A stretch of DNA of 64,000 nt from Achromobacter insolitus (lineage in GTDB: Bacteria > Pseudomonadota > Gammaproteobacteria > Burkholderiales > Burkholderiaceae_B), in the NCBI RefSeq assembly GCF_002209555.1, contig NZ_NJIF01000002.1:744001-808000 (forward strand), given 5' to 3'. The notes under the pieces are model-generated. The model searched no databases, was not told where the DNA came from, and saw only the letters and a list, made by a program, of their open reading frames with translations. Positions 62,804 to 64,000 of this stretch are shown piece after piece; within the stretch, counting starts at the first letter, position 1, and each line of letters begins with the position of its first letter. A program made the translations under genes and the position numbers.

Positions 62804-63670
62804 ATGAACGATCCTATCCCTTTCCAGGTTGACCGCCTGTCGGCGTTGCTGGATCGTTTCCGCGTGCGCGCCACGTTGTTCCACACGGGCGCGTTATGCG
62901 GCACCCAGGCTTTCGAGCCTGTGCCGGGACGCGGCTTTCTGCATGTGTTGCGCCGAGGCGAGATGGAAGTGCGGCACCGGCCGGGCGAGACCGCCACGCC
63001 GCGCCTGCGATTGGCCGAGCCGACCTTGTTGTTCTACCCGCGCGCCGTGCATCATGAGTTCGTGAACCCGCCGCGGGACGGTTCGGACTTCACCTGCGCG
63101 GCGCTCGATTTCGACGGCGGAGAGCGCAATCCCATCGTTCAGTCGCTGCCATCCGTGATACGGATACCGCTGGATGCGGTGGAAGGTCTGAGGCCTGCGC
63201 TGGACCTGCTCTTCGCCGAGGCGGATCACGTGCGCTGCGGTTCGCGTTTGCTGGCCGACCGCTTGTTCGAGGTGGTGCTGATCCAATTGTTGAGGTGGAT
63301 ACTCGATCACCCGCAGGAAGCGGGCGTGACCGGCGGCCTGGTAATGGGGCTGGCGGATCCTCGCCTGGCCCGGGCATTGGTGGCGCTGCATCGGTCTCCT
63401 TGCGAAGAGTGGTCCCTGGCCAGGATGGCGACGATGGCAGGCATGTCTCGCAGCGCATTCGCGGCGGCCTTCAAGGAAGCAACGGGCTCTACGCCTGCGG
63501 CCTATCTGACGGACTGGAGGTTGAGCCTGGCGGCGTCCATGATGCGATCGGGGCGCGCCGTCAAGCTGGTGGCCGCGGAGTTGGGGTTCGCCAGCGCATC
63601 GTCGCTGTCCAAGGCATTCCGCCAACGGATGGGCGTGTCGCCGCGGGAATGGCTGACCGCCAAGGTTTGA
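62804..63670 (+). CDS. AraC-family regulator with Cupin_6 N-terminus
   Basis: 288 residues from ATG at 62804, after CGGAG. N-terminal cupin (VRATLFHTGALCGTQAFEPV, GFLHVLRRGEMEVRHRPGE) and C-terminal double HTH (WSLARMATMAGMSRSAFAAAFK, VKLVAAELGFASASSLSKAF). Divergent from the CMD-family gene, a pairing seen often in proteobacteria where the AraC protein activates the redox gene. Confidence 0.92.
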   Translation: MNDPIPFQVDRLSALLDRFRVRATLFHTGALCGTQAFEPVPGRGFLHVLRRGEMEVRHRPGETATPRLRLAEPTLLFYPRAVHHEFVNPPRDGSDFTCAALDFDGGERNPIVQSLPSVIRIPLDAVEGLRPALDLLFAEADHVRCGSRLLADRLFEVVLIQLLRWILDHPQEAGVTGGLVMGLADPRLARALVALHRSPCEEWSLARMATMAGMSRSAFAAAFKEATGSTPAAYLTDWRLSLAASMMRSGRAVKLVAAELGFASASSLSKAFRQRMGVSPREWLTAKV

Positions 63671-63782
63671 AGTCTGTCCGCAGACGCCCATGTCATCGTG
63701 ATAATATTGACCTATGACAAAACAACGGACGGCATAAGCGTTATGCAGAACGCGGGCCGTCATTCCTACGCGAGGTTCAGGC

Positions 63783-64000
63783 ATGAGCGAGCACGGCCCG
63801 GAACAAGACAACGGCACCCAGACACAGCATGACCAGCATGGCCGCTGGCCGCAGGCGCAGACGGTCGAGGACTTCCGGCACAACCTGGCTACGGTCTATG
63901 AGCGCATCGCCAACGCGGCCCGGCGCGCCGGCCGCGACCCCGCGGCGGTGCGCCTGCTGCCGGTGAGCAAGACCGTGGAAGAAGCGCGCATCAGGCTCGC
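63783..64000 (+). CDS. YggS/PROSC-type PLP homeostasis protein (partial, 5' end)
   Basis: About 72 residues before the window ends. ATG at 63783 after GAGGTTCAGGC. A 25-residue polar N-terminus precedes the family start VEDFRHNLATVYERIANAAR, then AGRDPAAVRLLPVSKTVEEA where the Lys in LLPVSKT is the PLP lysine of YggS. PROSC/YggS proteins hold PLP and set its balance in the cell. The extra N-terminal segment is longer than in most bacterial relatives. Together with ptsJ it strengthens a vitamin B6 theme here. Confidence 0.88.
   Translation, partial: MSEHGPEQDNGTQTQHDQHGRWPQAQTVEDFRHNLATVYERIANAARRAGRDPAAVRLLPVSKTVEEARIRL

Overview
The window is high-GC DNA that looks like a member of the Alcaligenaceae (Achromobacter/Bordetella type, Burkholderiales). 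The evidence is the dense LysR, IclR and AraC regulation, two Bug-type (tripartite tricarboxylate) periplasmic receptors beside catabolic genes, Bordetella-like fimbrial genes, and several small-molecule uptake/catabolism operons. It reads as chromosome, with AT-richer accessory patches at about 0.6-5.3 kb and 18.4-25.9 kb. No rRNA, CRISPR array, phage structural module or replication origin was seen. The only RNA gene found is a tRNA-Cys.

Left part (1-9.7 kb): the start of a LysE/RhtB exporter, an IS3-family transposase remnant, then a tightly packed three-gene operon. That operon encodes a 983-aa exported protein of unknown function, a 213-aa protein with a CHAT-like His/Cys pair, and a 131-aa two-helix membrane protein. 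It is the strongest candidate for an undescribed system. A small cytochrome c, a DUF3995 membrane protein and a conserved hypothetical follow. Next is a second-type groES-groEL pair with a sigma-32-like heat-shock promoter, a perfect 12-bp terminator hairpin, and a GroEL lacking the usual GGM tail.

9.7-18 kb: an AraC regulator divergent from an SDR oxidoreductase with a 21-bp-spaced direct repeat between them, an NmrA-like protein, a nucleotidyltransferase-like protein, and a complete FecI-FecR-TonB receptor iron signalling set preceded by a Fur-like box. 18-26 kb: an accessory patch with a membrane-anchored TPR-like protein made of eleven 43-aa (129-bp) repeats, a zinc-ribbon RES protein, an AbiU2-like HEPN protein, an apparently orphan Imm11-type immunity protein, an ImmA/IrrE-like remnant and a DUF2332 protein.

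26-33.5 kb: a Bug receptor plus PrpF/GalD-like isomerase with a divergent LysR, interleaved with fimbrial genes (a pilin-like protein, two adhesins, one chaperone, no usher) and a GNAT-Rnk fusion. 33.7-44.2 kb: an eight-gene operon (HyuB, HyuA, class III aminotransferase, five-part Liv-type ABC importer) with a divergent IclR regulator and a pair of 17-bp operator-like repeats. It looks like a cyclic amide uptake and opening pathway.

44.5-52.2 kb: a small lipoprotein, a diguanylate cyclase, a LysR gene divergent from a Bug receptor and gamma-glutamyltransferase-like gene, and a divergent LytTR response regulator/histidine kinase pair. 52.2-58.2 kb: an operon of M24 peptidase, ABC importer, Asp/Glu-racemase-superfamily enzyme and Lrp regulator, with a divergent LysR. 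58.2-64 kb: tRNA-Cys, a basic amino-acid decarboxylase, a PtsJ-like MocR regulator, a carboxymuconolactone-decarboxylase-family protein divergent from an AraC regulator, and the start of a YggS-type PLP-binding protein. PLP biology recurs in this last part.
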